Of a stretch of 14,099 bases of DNA, positions 6,810 to 14,099 are shown piece by piece. Position 1 is the first letter of the stretch. Each line of letters starts with the position of its first letter. Made by a program: the position numbers and the translations under genes. The stretch comes from Gammaproteobacteria bacterium. Lineage in GTDB: Bacteria > Pseudomonadota > Gammaproteobacteria > UBA6429 > Thiohalophilaceae. The notes under the pieces are model-generated. The model saw only the letters and a program-made list of their open reading frames with translations, was not told the DNA's origin and searched no databases. The DNA is taken from the NCBI GenBank assembly GCA_029882235.1, contig JAOULB010000014.1:1-14099 (forward strand). The letters are read 5' to 3'.

Positions 6810-8204
6810 TTATTTCAGCGGCCCAATAAAACGACCTTTCTCAATGACCTGTAGCTCACTGTTGTCCGTTGCCGTTAATATAAATTCAATATCATAACCA
6901 ATCTTTTTCAGATAGGCTGGATCAATCTGGATGCGGGCTGGAATCGTAATTACTTCGCCAGATTTTGCATACAGATCTTTTTTCGCAAGGATGAGTTTTA
7001 CACCTTCAATACCACCTGCCGTTAAGGTATAGCGGTGTGCCTGTTCATCCATGTTAATAATTCTTAGCGTATAGATATTTTCGATCAGGCCTTCATTAGT
7101 TTCACGATAGAGGGCATTGCGATCGCGAATAATATCCAGTTCAAGTGGCAGACGTATCAGCATACTATAAACAAGCGCAGCGCTGAGGAATATTAACAGG
7201 CTCATATAAACAAACATGCGTGGTCTGAGAATGCGCGATGGAATTCCGTGAATCGCATTTTCAGTGGTATAGCGAACCAGTCCTTTTGCGTATTTCATTT
7301 TACCCATGACTTCATTACATACATCAACACAGGCGGCGCAACCAATACATTGATATTGCAGTCCGTCGCGAATATCGATCCCTGTTGGGCAAACCTGAAC
7401 GCACAAGGTGCAATCAACACAGTCGCCTAGTCCCAGTTCTTTTGGGTCAGCGCTTTTTTTACGCGAACCACGTGGTTCGCCACGATCATCATCATAGGAA
7501 ATGATCAAGGTGTTCTTATCAAACATGGCGCTCTGGAAACGCGCATAAGGGCACATATAAATACACACCTGTTCACGCATCCAGCCGGCGTTACCATAGG
7601 TGGCAAAGCCATAAAAAATAATCCAGAAGGTTTCCCATGGGCCAAGCGTAAACTGTAATAGTGAAGCACCAAGCTCAAGGATGGGGGTGAAATAACCGAC
7701 AAAGGTAAAGCCGGTCCAGGCGGAGAACAATAACCACAGTGTATGCTTGGTACTCTTGAGAATAAGTTTGTTTTTAGCCCAGGGCGACTTGTCGAGTTTG
7801 ATCTGTTTATTGCGATCACCTTCGACCCAGCGCTCCATCCACAAAAACACTTCTGTCCAGACCGTTTGCGGACAGGCATAACCACACCAGAGTCGTCCTG
7901 CCAGTGCAGTGAAAAAGAACAGCGCAAAGGCTGCGATGATTAACAACGCGGCAAGATAAATAAAGTCCTGTGGCCAAAAGGTGAGACTGAAGATATAAAA
8001 CTTACGAGCAGGTAAATCAAACAATACGGCCTGATGACCGTCCCAACGCATCCAGGGAATAAAATAATACAGACCGAGCAGTGTCAGTACACCAGAAAAG
8101 CGCAGGCTGGCAAACAGACCATGGACTTCGCGCGGATAAACCTTTTTATGTTTGGCGTAAAAATCAGAAGAGCTGTTTTCGATCTGATCGGAAGGTGTGC
8201 CCAT
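6810..8204 (-). CDS. ccoG: CcoG/FixG/RdxA membrane ferredoxin for cbb3 assembly
   Basis: Inner-membrane iron-sulfur protein of 464 residues. Work on CcoG links it to cupric reduction during copper delivery to cbb3 oxidase. Two 4Fe-4S motifs are intact: Cys262, 265, 268 and 272, and Cys286, 289, 292 and 296. The family signatures LWCGYACPQTVWTEVFLWME (106-125) and YMCPYARFQSAMFD (216-229) are present. Hydrophobic spans lie near 35-52, 80-101, 154-175, 186-203 and 331-350, followed by a C-terminal beta-sandwich-like domain. The ATG at 8204 has no clear Shine-Dalgarno sequence. A GC-rich hairpin lies upstream between ccoP and this gene, so its expression may be uncoupled from the structural subunits. 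Confidence 0.95.
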   Translation of the reverse strand: MGTPSDQIENSSSDFYAKHKKVYPREVHGLFASLRFSGVLTLLGLYYFIPWMRWDGHQAVLFDLPARKFYIFSLTFWPQDFIYLAALLIIAAFALFFFTALAGRLWCGYACPQTVWTEVFLWMERWVEGDRNKQIKLDKSPWAKNKLILKSTKHTLWLLFSAWTGFTFVGYFTPILELGASLLQFTLGPWETFWIIFYGFATYGNAGWMREQVCIYMCPYARFQSAMFDKNTLIISYDDDRGEPRGSRKKSADPKELGLGDCVDCTLCVQVCPTGIDIRDGLQYQCIGCAACVDVCNEVMGKMKYAKGLVRYTTENAIHGIPSRILRPRMFVYMSLLIFLSAALVYSMLIRLPLELDIIRDRNALYRETNEGLIENIYTLRIINMDEQAHRYTLTAGGIEGVKLILAKKDLYAKSGEVITIPARIQIDPAYLKKIGYDIEFILTATDNSELQVIEKGRFIGPLK

Positions 8205-8234
8205 AAAGGATTCTATTGTTGTTGATGAGAGGAT

Positions 8235-8257
8235 GTCCCCGGCACTGCACCGGGGAC
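8235..8257 (-). terminator. Intercistronic GC-rich hairpin between ccoP and ccoG
   Basis: A perfect 8-base stem (GTCCCCGG and CCGGGGAC) with a seven-base loop starts 14 bases after the ccoP stop. No T-tract follows on the minus strand, so it is not a classical intrinsic terminator. It could be a partial terminator, or a 3' end that protects the ccoNOQP message from exonucleases and lowers ccoGH expression. The structure is seen; the role is inferred. Confidence 0.6.
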
Positions 8258-8271
8258 GATGATGTAAACAC

Positions 8272-9159
8272 TTACTGGCTTAGACTATAAACATAAGCCG
8301 CAAGTAGATGGGCCTTGTCATTACCAAGAAACTCTTTGTGTGGAGGCATAATACCTTTGCGTCCCTTGGCGATGGTTTCTTTTATGGCGCCTTCAGAGCG
8401 GCCATGTAACCAGACGTTATCGGTCAGGTTTGGCGCACCGAGTGCCATATTACCGGTACCACCAGTGTTATGACAGGCTGCGCATAAACTATCAAAACGT
8501 TGTTTACCCGCTTCAACAAAGTTGGGATCCGCTTTGCGTCCACTCAGGTTTAAAACATAGGCGGTGACTTCTTCAAGACCACCACTGCCTAAAGCAGCAC
8601 CCATCGGTGGCATCAGACCATTACGACCATTCAGAATACTGGCCTTAATAGCCACAGGATCACCACCATACAACCAGTCCTTATCACGCAGGTTTGGAAA
8701 GCCCCTGGCACCACCGGCATCTGAGCCATGACAGGTTGAACAGTAGTTTAAAAACAGTCGTTGCCCTGCCTGCATTGCAGTTGGATTTTTTGCCAGTGTC
8801 GGGATGTCCTGTTTGGTATAGGCCGCGAAGATGGGGCCATACTTGGTTTTTGCCTCAGACATTTCCTGCTCATAATCATTCATCTGGTTTGAATCAAGCA
8901 GGCCTTTGAAGTTACCGGCACCGGGGTAGAGCAATAAATAAACCAGACTGAAGACCAGCGTGATATAAAACAACCACAGCCACCAGCGTGGTAGCGGGTT
9001 GTTATATTCCTGTAGATCACCGTCCCAGGTATGACCAGTGACATTACCTTCGGCCGCTTCATTGGCCTTTTGCTTGCTACTCCATTTAATCAGCACATAG
9101 CAGGCAATAATATTGGCCAGGGTTAATATAATAATAAATAGACTTAAACCAGTACTCAT
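8272..9159 (-). CDS. ccoP: cbb3 oxidase diheme c subunit CcoP
   Basis: Membrane-anchored diheme cytochrome c that passes electrons to CcoO/CcoN, 295 residues. The first heme site is CSTCH (140-144) with axial Met183 in LMPPM. The second is CAACH (226-230) with Met271 in IMPP. There are two N-terminal spans, about 5-25 and 58-78. The extra first span is found in only part of the CcoP family and is known in gammaproteobacteria. The conserved WDGDLQEYNNPLPRWW signature (45-60) precedes the second span. The ATG overlaps the ccoQ stop (ATGA), and an AGGAG lies in the end of ccoQ, so translation is coupled. Confidence 0.97.
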   Translation of the reverse strand: MSTGLSLFIIILTLANIIACYVLIKWSSKQKANEAAEGNVTGHTWDGDLQEYNNPLPRWWLWLFYITLVFSLVYLLLYPGAGNFKGLLDSNQMNDYEQEMSEAKTKYGPIFAAYTKQDIPTLAKNPTAMQAGQRLFLNYCSTCHGSDAGGARGFPNLRDKDWLYGGDPVAIKASILNGRNGLMPPMGAALGSGGLEEVTAYVLNLSGRKADPNFVEAGKQRFDSLCAACHNTGGTGNMALGAPNLTDNVWLHGRSEGAIKETIAKGRKGIMPPHKEFLGNDKAHLLAAYVYSLSQ

Positions 9160-9341
9160 TGATTGCTCTCCTTCTTCACAACCTCGTTATCACTTCGAGG
9201 GTTTTCAGGTTCATTGAGTGGCAGGTTCGCCGCTTCACTAAAGGCGCTACGACGTTTATTACTCCAGGCCCACACAACAATGCCAATGAACATGACAAAC
9301 ATAATCACAGTAAACGCAGCGCGTAGATCATTAATATCCAT
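9156..9341 (-). CDS. ccoQ: cbb3 oxidase small subunit CcoQ
   Basis: A 61-residue single-span protein (span about 9-27) ending in a charged cytoplasmic tail. It fits CcoQ in size, in its MDINDLR start, in the WAWSNKRR boundary and in its position between ccoO and ccoP. CcoQ stabilises the CcoNO-CcoP complex. Its GGAGGT ribosome site lies in the last codons of ccoO, and only three bases separate the two genes. Confidence 0.93.
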   Translation of the reverse strand: MDINDLRAAFTVIMFVMFIGIVVWAWSNKRRSAFSEAANLPLNEPENPRSDNEVVKKESNQ

Positions 9342-9344
9342 GGC

Positions 9345-9953
9345 CTACCTCCGTGTCTTAATGCTGGTACCCAGCACCTGTAAGTAAGCAATCAATGCAT
9401 CCATCTCGGTTTTACCTTTGACGGCGTGAATGGCGCCGTCGATATCTGCATCGGTATAAGGGACACCGAGAGTACGATGTGCTCGTAGCTTGGTGGCGGT
9501 ATGAGTTTCATCGATGCTGTTTTCTTCCAGCCAGGGGAAACCGGGCATATTTGATTCAGGCACCACATCACGTGGATTAATCAAATGCACACGGTGCCAG
9601 TCATCGGAGTAACGTCCACCGACGCGAGCCAGATCAGGCCCCGTACGCTTTGAACCCCACTGGAAAGGATGATCGTAAACAAACTCACCGGCAACCGAGT
9701 AATGACCATAGCGTTCGGTCTCTGCACGGAATGGGCGAATCATTTGTGAATGGCAAAGACTGCAGCCCTCACGAATATAAACATCGCGACCTTCCAGTTG
9801 TAAGGCAGTATAAGGTTTTAAACCTGCAACCGGTTCTGTTGTTGATTTAAGAAAGAACAGCGGTACGATTTCAACCAGACCACCCACACTGATCACCAGC
9901 ACAATCAGCACAGCCATCAGGCCTATATTTTTTTCAACTTTATCATGGTTCAT
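9345..9953 (-). CDS. ccoO: cbb3 oxidase monoheme c subunit CcoO
   Basis: Monoheme cytochrome c subunit, 202 residues. One N-terminal span (about 12-34) anchors it and a periplasmic domain follows. The heme motif is CSLCH (64-68), and the likely axial Met is Met136 in ESNMPGFPW. The SQMIRPFRAETERYGHYS segment after the heme is a strong CcoO hallmark. A full AAGGAGG (9961-9967) lies seven bases upstream of the ATG and overlaps the ccoN stop, which couples CcoN and CcoO synthesis. Confidence 0.97.
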   Translation of the reverse strand: MNHDKVEKNIGLMAVLIVLVISVGGLVEIVPLFFLKSTTEPVAGLKPYTALQLEGRDVYIREGCSLCHSQMIRPFRAETERYGHYSVAGEFVYDHPFQWGSKRTGPDLARVGGRYSDDWHRVHLINPRDVVPESNMPGFPWLEENSIDETHTATKLRAHRTLGVPYTDADIDGAIHAVKGKTEMDALIAYLQVLGTSIKTRR

Positions 9954-9960
9954 GTTCTGG

Positions 9961-9967
9961 CCTCCTT
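9961..9967 (-). promoter_or_regulatory. Strong Shine-Dalgarno of ccoO overlapping the ccoN stop
   Basis: AAGGAGG on the minus strand, seven bases before the ccoO ATG. It is the best ribosome site noted in the window. It shares two bases with the ccoN TAA, so ribosomes ending ccoN would be placed to restart. Confidence 0.8.
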
Positions 9968-11381
9968 ATGCTGTTTGTGGAATGGCTTCATCGGCAGGTT
10001 TGCTACCGGCGATAGTCTTCCAGACGTTGTAGGCCATGATGAACATGCCTGCTAAGAACAGTGCACCCCCTAACAGACGTACAATATAGTAGGGATACGT
10101 GGCTTCAAGTGATTCGACGAAGCTATAGGTAAGTGTGCCGTCATCATTGACTGCGCGCCACATCAGACCCTGCATCACGCCGGCAATCCACATGGCGACG
10201 ATATAAAGCACAATACCAATCGTGGCAACCCAGAAGTGCGTATCGATCAACTTGGTCGAGTACATTGCCTCTCTGTTGAAGACCTTCGGAATCAGGAAGT
10301 AAATCGCGCCAATCGTAACAAGACCGACCCAGCCCAGGGCACCGGAATGTACATGGCCAATGGTCCAGTCCGTGTAATGCGACAGGGCATTCACGGTTTT
10401 GATCGACATCATCGGGCCTTCAAAGGTCGACATACCATAGAAAGACAGGGACACGATAAGGAACTTCAGAATCGGATCAGAGCGCAGTTTATGCCAGGCA
10501 CCGGAGAGTGTCATGATGCCGTTGATCATGCCGCCCCAGCTGGGTGCAATCAGGATGAGTGAGAACACCATACCCAGCGACTGCGCCCATTCAGGTAAGG
10601 CCGTAAATTGCAAATGGTGAGGGCCTGCCCACATGTAAGTCGAGATCAGGGCCCAGAAGTGCACTACTGATAAACGATAGGAATAGATGGGTTTACCCAC
10701 CTGCTTGGGAATAAAGTAATACATAATGCCAAGGAAACCCGCGGTAAGGAAAAAGCCAACCGCGTTATGGCCATACCACCATTGCACCATCGCATCGATG
10801 GTACCGGAGTAGACGGAATAAGATTTAAACAGTCCAACAGGTAAGGCCGCACTGTTAACAATATGCAGGACGGCAACCGTGATAATAAAGGCACCGAAGA
10901 ACCAGTTGGCAACATAAATATGTGGCACCTTACGTTTTATAATCGTGCCGAAGAACACAACCGCATAACTGACCCAGACTACCGCAATCAGAATATCAAT
11001 CGGCCATTCCAGCTCGGCATATTCTTTACCTGAGGTTAAACCCAATGGCAGTGTTATCGCGGCCAGCAGGATAATCAGCGTCCAGCCCCAGAAGGTAAAG
11101 GCAGCCAGCCTGTCTGAAAATAGCCGAACCTGACAGGTGCGTTGCACCGCATAGTAAGAGGTAGCAAACAGGGCTGAGCCACCAAAGGCAAAAATCACTG
11201 CATTGGTATGCAGGGGGCGTAGACGACCATAACTCAGCCAGGGCAAATCAAAGTTCAACGCCGGCCAGACAAGTTGTGCGGCAATAATCACGCCGACGAG
11301 CATACCAACAATGCCCCAGACGACCGTCATGACCGCAAACTGGCGAACAACCTTGTAGTTGTAGGTATTCTGGTTCTCCAT
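9966..11381 (-). CDS. ccoN: cbb3 oxidase catalytic subunit CcoN
   Basis: Heme-copper oxidase subunit I of the C family, 471 residues with about 12 spans. It reduces O2 with high affinity and pumps protons in the inner membrane. All metal ligands are present and sit exactly two residues earlier than in P. stutzeri CcoN: His58 and His345 for the low-spin heme, His343 for the high-spin heme, and His205, His255 and His256 for CuB. The cross-linked Tyr is Tyr249 in STYMWAGPHH. GAGGA lies six bases from the ATG. An FNR box with a matching -10 lies upstream, so expression should rise when oxygen is low. It is the first gene of ccoNOQP. Confidence 0.98.
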   Translation of the reverse strand: MENQNTYNYKVVRQFAVMTVVWGIVGMLVGVIIAAQLVWPALNFDLPWLSYGRLRPLHTNAVIFAFGGSALFATSYYAVQRTCQVRLFSDRLAAFTFWGWTLIILLAAITLPLGLTSGKEYAELEWPIDILIAVVWVSYAVVFFGTIIKRKVPHIYVANWFFGAFIITVAVLHIVNSAALPVGLFKSYSVYSGTIDAMVQWWYGHNAVGFFLTAGFLGIMYYFIPKQVGKPIYSYRLSVVHFWALISTYMWAGPHHLQFTALPEWAQSLGMVFSLILIAPSWGGMINGIMTLSGAWHKLRSDPILKFLIVSLSFYGMSTFEGPMMSIKTVNALSHYTDWTIGHVHSGALGWVGLVTIGAIYFLIPKVFNREAMYSTKLIDTHFWVATIGIVLYIVAMWIAGVMQGLMWRAVNDDGTLTYSFVESLEATYPYYIVRLLGGALFLAGMFIMAYNVWKTIAGSKPADEAIPQTA

Positions 11382-11423
11382 AAAAAATCCTCAAGCTTTT
11401 TTGTGTTATTTAAACTCTAACGC

Positions 11424-11431
11424 AGTGTATA
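11424..11431 (-). promoter_or_regulatory. Candidate -10 of the ccoN promoter
   Basis: The minus strand reads TATACACT. Taking TACACT (11429-11424) as the -10 leaves exactly 22 bases to the FNR box and puts the box centre at -41.5, with a start near 11417 and a leader of about 36 bases. The hexamer matches the consensus at four of six positions, which is typical of activator-dependent promoters. Confidence 0.55.
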
Positions 11432-11451
11432 GAGCTCTAATGTGGATAGTC

Positions 11452-11465
11452 TTGATCCAGATCAA
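11452..11465 (-). promoter_or_regulatory. FNR/Anr box upstream of ccoNOQP
   Basis: TTGATCCAGATCAA is a perfect match to the FNR consensus TTGAT-N4-ATCAA. It lies about 70 bases upstream of the ccoN ATG, at the class II activation distance from a plausible -10. The FNR-family gene itself lies just upstream on the same strand. Confidence 0.88.
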
Positions 11466-11620
11466 TATGTTTTCTAACCGACCAAAAGATCCAGTGATGG
11501 ACATATTCTGACAAATATGACCTTCACATAGAAGGCGTGAACATAAAGACTATTGAAGTATAGGCGAGAATTTCTCGAAAGAGGGCAAAGGCCAGCGGCT
11601 TGAAAATTGTTTACTAAATT
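11466..11620. other. Non-coding stretch with three small dyads between fnr and the FNR box
   Basis: No credible gene is seen. Three short inverted repeats are present: CATATT-N6-AATATG (11502-11519), CCTTC-N5-GAAGG (11521-11535) and CGAGAA-N1-TTCTCG (11565-11577). The last has too short a loop to be a good hairpin at full length and looks more like an operator-type palindrome. None is followed by a T-tract on the minus strand, so I cannot identify a terminator for fnr. Confidence 0.45.
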
Positions 11621-12385
11621 TTATGCGCTGGAAGAGTCGTCAGCCAGAGGTTGGCTGGCACATTTTGTTGTTACCGCCATCAGACCATCCAGATCATGAA
11701 TCAGCACATGCTTGCGCTCAACAGTCATCAGACCGTTATCCTGAAAATGGGAAAACAGACGGCTGACTGTTTCAACGGCCAGTCCCAGCAGATTGGCGAT
11801 GTCATTGCGTGACATACTGAGATTAAATTCGGTCGCCGAAAAACCGCGCTGAGAAAAATGATACGACAGGCTGAGCAGGAATCGGGCCAGCCTGGCTTCG
11901 GCCGGCATCTTGGCAATCATCATCAGCTGACAATGGTCACTCTGGATCTCTTCACTCATCACATGCAGCAGGTGGTGCTGCATCGAGGGTATTTCCTTGC
12001 TCAGCTCTTCGAGCCGATCAAAGGGGACTTCGCAGACGCTACTGGTCTCCAGTGCGATAGCGGATTCCGTATGGAATTTGGTGCTGATTGAATTCAGGCC
12101 CAGCAATTCCCCTGGGAGGTGGAAGCCGGTGACCTGTTCCTGACCATTCTCGATAGTTGAGTAGGTTTTGATGGAACCACTGCGCAGGGCATAAACCGTC
12201 TTGAACGCGTCACGCATTTTGTACAGGTGTTCACCTTTTTCGACCTTATGCTGGCGTTTGATGGCCTTGTCGAGTTTGTCCAGATCGCCTTCTTCCAGAC
12301 CCATCGGCAGGCAGAGCTGGTATAGGCCGCAGTTCTGGCAGGTGGTGCGAATGGAGGAGATGTCGACAACTTTATTATCTTTCAT
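11621..12385 (-). CDS. fnr: FNR/Anr oxygen-sensing transcription regulator
   Basis: Crp/FNR-family regulator that binds DNA as a dimer when it holds an oxygen-labile 4Fe-4S cluster. With the ATG at 12385 it has 254 residues. The cluster cysteines are Cys16, Cys19 and Cys25 (C-x2-C-x5-C, as in E. coli Cys20/23/29) plus Cys118 (E. coli Cys122) in SSVCEVPF. The Leu before the third Cys and the dimer-helix Asp (EIQSD, E. coli Asp154) are kept. The recognition helix VETVSR holds the Glu-Ser-Arg trio that reads TTGAT. I prefer 12385 to the in-frame ATG at 12418 because it has an AAAGG about six bases upstream and the length fits the family; the longer form has no visible ribosome site. It is a very likely activator of the adjacent cco operon. 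Confidence 0.95.
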   Translation of the reverse strand: MKDNKVVDISSIRTTCQNCGLYQLCLPMGLEEGDLDKLDKAIKRQHKVEKGEHLYKMRDAFKTVYALRSGSIKTYSTIENGQEQVTGFHLPGELLGLNSISTKFHTESAIALETSSVCEVPFDRLEELSKEIPSMQHHLLHVMSEEIQSDHCQLMMIAKMPAEARLARFLLSLSYHFSQRGFSATEFNLSMSRNDIANLLGLAVETVSRLFSHFQDNGLMTVERKHVLIHDLDGLMAVTTKCASQPLADDSSSA

Positions 12386-12440
12386 GCGAGGCCTTTCAGG
12401 GATAACGAGTCCAGTCATTTATTGATGAGTCTGTTTCTAA

Positions 12441-12449
12441 TTTATAGCA
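12441..12449 (-). promoter_or_regulatory. Extended -10 for fnr
   Basis: The minus strand reads TGCTATAAA, an extended -10. Transcription would start near 12435, leaving about 50 bases to the preferred ATG at 12385 and only about 17 to the alternative at 12418. No clear -35 is seen. Confidence 0.45.
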
Positions 12450-12504
12450 TTTTCAGTCCCAAGCACAGATCAAATCGAACAATTTTTACACAATTGCAGG
12501 AATC

Positions 12505-12535
12505 TTGTTTCTCACAGGCCTTATCTATATATAAT
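12505..12535 (+). promoter_or_regulatory. Candidate promoter of hisBHA
   Basis: A perfect TATAAT lies at 12530-12535 inside an A/T run. TTGTTT at 12505-12510 could be the -35, but the spacing is 19 bases; the overlapping TATATA at 12526-12531 gives 15. The start would be near 12542. I see no leader peptide with a run of His codons and no attenuator-like stem in the roughly 37-base leader. Confidence 0.5.
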
Positions 12536-12578
12536 AGGCATCTTAAGTACAAATACTGGCGAATTTCAGGAGCAGCCC

Positions 12579-13172
12579 ATGTCGCAGCGTAAGGCCGACG
12601 TAAAAAGAGATACTCTGGAAACGCAGATTCAGGTCAAGCTGAATCTGGACGGTTCCGGTGAAGGCAAATTTGATACCGGTGTGCCGTTTCTTGAGCATAT
12701 GCTGGATCAGGTTGCACGCCATGGTCTGGTCGACCTGAACATCAATGCCTCAGGTGATACCCACATTGATGATCACCACACCGTCGAAGATATCGGCATT
12801 ACTCTGGGCCAGGCCTTTGATAAGGCGCTGGGTGATAAAAAGGGCATCCGTCGTTATGGTCACGCCTATGTGCCACTGGATGAGGCATTGTCACGTGTGG
12901 TCATCGACTTTTCGGGCCGTCCCGGTCTGGAATACGGTGTGACTTTCGCACGCTCGCGGATAGGAGACTTCGATGTCGACCTGCTGAGCGAGTTTTTTCA
13001 GGGCTTCGTCAATCATGCCAAGGTCACCCTGCACATCGACAATATCCGTGGCGGCAATGCCCACCACATCGCCGAGACTATGTTCAAGGCCTTTGGCCGG
13101 GCGGTGCGGATGGCGATTGAACCGGATCCACGTATGTCGGGTGTGATGCCTTCAACCAAGGGATCTCTCTAA
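12579..13172 (+). CDS. hisB: Imidazoleglycerol-phosphate dehydratase
   Basis: Manganese enzyme of histidine biosynthesis that dehydrates imidazoleglycerol phosphate to imidazole acetol phosphate. It has 197 residues, so it is the monofunctional form and lacks the N-terminal histidinol-phosphatase domain of E. coli HisB. The two metal-binding motifs are DDHHTVED (His66, His67, Glu70, Asp71) and NAHHIAE (His162, His163, Glu166). The C-terminus ends in the typical STKGSL. AGGAG lies six bases upstream of the ATG. It is divergent from fnr and followed 25 bases later by hisH. Confidence 0.97.
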   Translation: MSQRKADVKRDTLETQIQVKLNLDGSGEGKFDTGVPFLEHMLDQVARHGLVDLNINASGDTHIDDHHTVEDIGITLGQAFDKALGDKKGIRRYGHAYVPLDEALSRVVIDFSGRPGLEYGVTFARSRIGDFDVDLLSEFFQGFVNHAKVTLHIDNIRGGNAHHIAETMFKAFGRAVRMAIEPDPRMSGVMPSTKGSL

Positions 13173-13197
13173 GAATTCCATACGAAAGTGAACTCCA

Positions 13198-13845
13198 ATG
13201 AATACCGTTGCTGTTATTGATTACGGAATGGGTAACCTGCACTCCGTTGCCAAGGCGCTGGAAAAGGTCGCCGAGGGCACCAAAGTGCTGGTCAGCTCTG
13301 ATCCGGATGAGGTGCGCAAGGCCGATCGCATTGTGCTGCCCGGCGTGGGCGCGATTCGCGACTGTGTCGGTGAAATTCGTCGCCTTGGTTTTGATGAAGT
13401 CGTCAAAGAAGTAGTGGTGAATAAACCACTAATGGGTGTCTGTATCGGTATGCAGACTTTGATGGACTCCAGTGTTGAAAATAACGGGGTCGAATGCCTT
13501 GGAATTTTGCCTGGTACGGTAGAGTTTTTTGGTGAAGATCTGCAAGATGCGAAAACAGGCCAACGTTTGAAGGTACCCCACATGGGCTGGAATCAGGTCT
13601 ACCAGAATATGGAACATCCTATGTGGAGCGGCATTGCCGATGGCGCACGCTTTTATTTTGTACACAGTTATTATGTGCAGCCTGCAGCGCCAGAGTTGAT
13701 CGCAGCCTCATGTGAATACGGTATTAACTTTACCGCAGCGGTGACTCAGGGCAATGTGTTTGCCACCCAGTTTCATCCGGAAAAAAGCCAGCATGCCGGA
13801 CTGGCGCTGTATGCCAACTTCCTTAAATGGGATGGCAACGACTGA
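13198..13845 (+). CDS. hisH: Imidazole glycerol phosphate synthase, glutaminase subunit
   Basis: Class I glutamine amidotransferase of 215 residues that supplies ammonia to HisF. The catalytic triad is Cys82 in GVCIGMQ, His193 and Glu195 in QFHPEKS. The N-terminal DYGMGNLHSV and the PGVGA oxyanion-loop region match HisH. The ribosome site is weak (gaaag about 10 bases upstream). hisF should lie beyond the window, after hisA. Confidence 0.97.
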   Translation: MNTVAVIDYGMGNLHSVAKALEKVAEGTKVLVSSDPDEVRKADRIVLPGVGAIRDCVGEIRRLGFDEVVKEVVVNKPLMGVCIGMQTLMDSSVENNGVECLGILPGTVEFFGEDLQDAKTGQRLKVPHMGWNQVYQNMEHPMWSGIADGARFYFVHSYYVQPAAPELIAASCEYGINFTAAVTQGNVFATQFHPEKSQHAGLALYANFLKWDGND

Positions 13846-13878
13846 AAATAATTTGATCATGAACAAGAGAACATAGAC

Positions 13879-14099
13879 ATGTTATTGATCCCTGCAATAG
13901 ACCTTAAAGATGGTAAATGTGTGCGCCTGAAACAGGGCAAGATGGAAGAGACCACGGTTTTTTCTGATGATCCCGTAGCGATGGCGGATCGCTGGGTCGA
14001 AGCCGGCGCGCGTCGCCTGCATCTGGTTGACCTCAATGGTGCCTTTGAAGGCAAGCCCATGAATGCCAGTGTGGTCAAAGCCATTGCGGAAAGACATCC
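13879..14099 (+). CDS. hisA: ProFAR isomerase, 5' part (3' end cut by window)
   Basis: The first 73 complete codons of the (beta-alpha)8 barrel isomerase of histidine biosynthesis. The start LLIPAIDLKDGKCVRL holds catalytic Asp8, and the HLVDLNGAFEGKPMN segment forms the next conserved strand-loop. The second catalytic Asp lies beyond the window. It starts 33 bases after hisH, consistent with a hisBHA(F) operon. Confidence 0.95.
   Translation, partial: MLLIPAIDLKDGKCVRLKQGKMEETTVFSDDPVAMADRWVEAGARRLHLVDLNGAFEGKPMNASVVKAIAERH

Noticed and set aside
10236..10562. 108-codon open frame antisense to ccoN
   Set aside because: It covers the His-rich ligand region of a certain gene and reads as a composition shadow.
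12386..12418. Longer fnr start at 12418 (11 extra residues)
   Set aside because: No visible ribosome site, too short a leader from the predicted promoter, and the shorter form fits the family's cysteine position better.
12460..12473. Possible FNR box in front of fnr (TTGAT then GCTTG on the minus strand)
   Set aside because: Only one half-site matches, and its centre would be near -31 from the predicted start, so autoregulation is not supported.

Overview
The window looks like ordinary chromosome from a gammaproteobacterium with aerobic or microaerobic respiration. The evidence is an E. coli-like glutathione reductase, a YrdA-type gamma-carbonic anhydrase, an FNR/Anr regulator with the E. 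coli cysteine spacing, a ccoNOQP-ccoG-ccoH cluster whose CcoN ligands align with the Pseudomonas stutzeri enzyme, and a hisB-hisH-hisA run. I cannot name a genus. I see no insertion sequences, CRISPR arrays, RNA genes or broken genes.

Left part (1-3545, + strand). The 3' end of gor is followed by a 588-residue membrane protein, and then by yrdA, whose ATG overlaps the preceding stop codon. The 588-residue protein is the most unusual item here. It joins a cytoplasmic CheW domain, a long acidic linker with no Lys or Arg for about 222 residues, one membrane span and a C-terminal periplasmic LysM domain. It would physically link the chemosensory machinery to peptidoglycan.

Middle (3524-5923, - strand). 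Converging on yrdA is an orphan MinD/FlhG-like ATPase with a long C-terminal extension. It is preceded by mtgA, a monofunctional peptidoglycan glycosyltransferase with an Arg/Trp/Lys-rich N-terminal extension. The CheW-LysM protein, the MinD-like ATPase and MtgA together suggest a cell-pole or cell-wall positioning theme. This is inference from gene proximity.

Right-middle (5990-12385, - strand). Read in its own direction, the order is fnr/anr, then ccoN-ccoO-ccoQ-ccoP, ccoG, ccoH and a small two-span Cys-containing membrane protein. A perfect FNR box (TTGAT-N4-ATCAA) sits upstream of ccoN, and a candidate -10 places it at -41.5, as at class II FNR promoters. The regulator and its target are therefore adjacent. 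A GC-rich intercistronic hairpin separates ccoP from ccoG. The copper-ATPase gene ccoI and ccoS are not in the window; the small membrane protein occupies the position after ccoH where ccoI often lies.

Right end (12579-14099, + strand). hisB, hisH and the start of hisA form a histidine-biosynthesis operon transcribed divergently from fnr. The 193-base gap between fnr and hisB carries plausible promoters for both directions.
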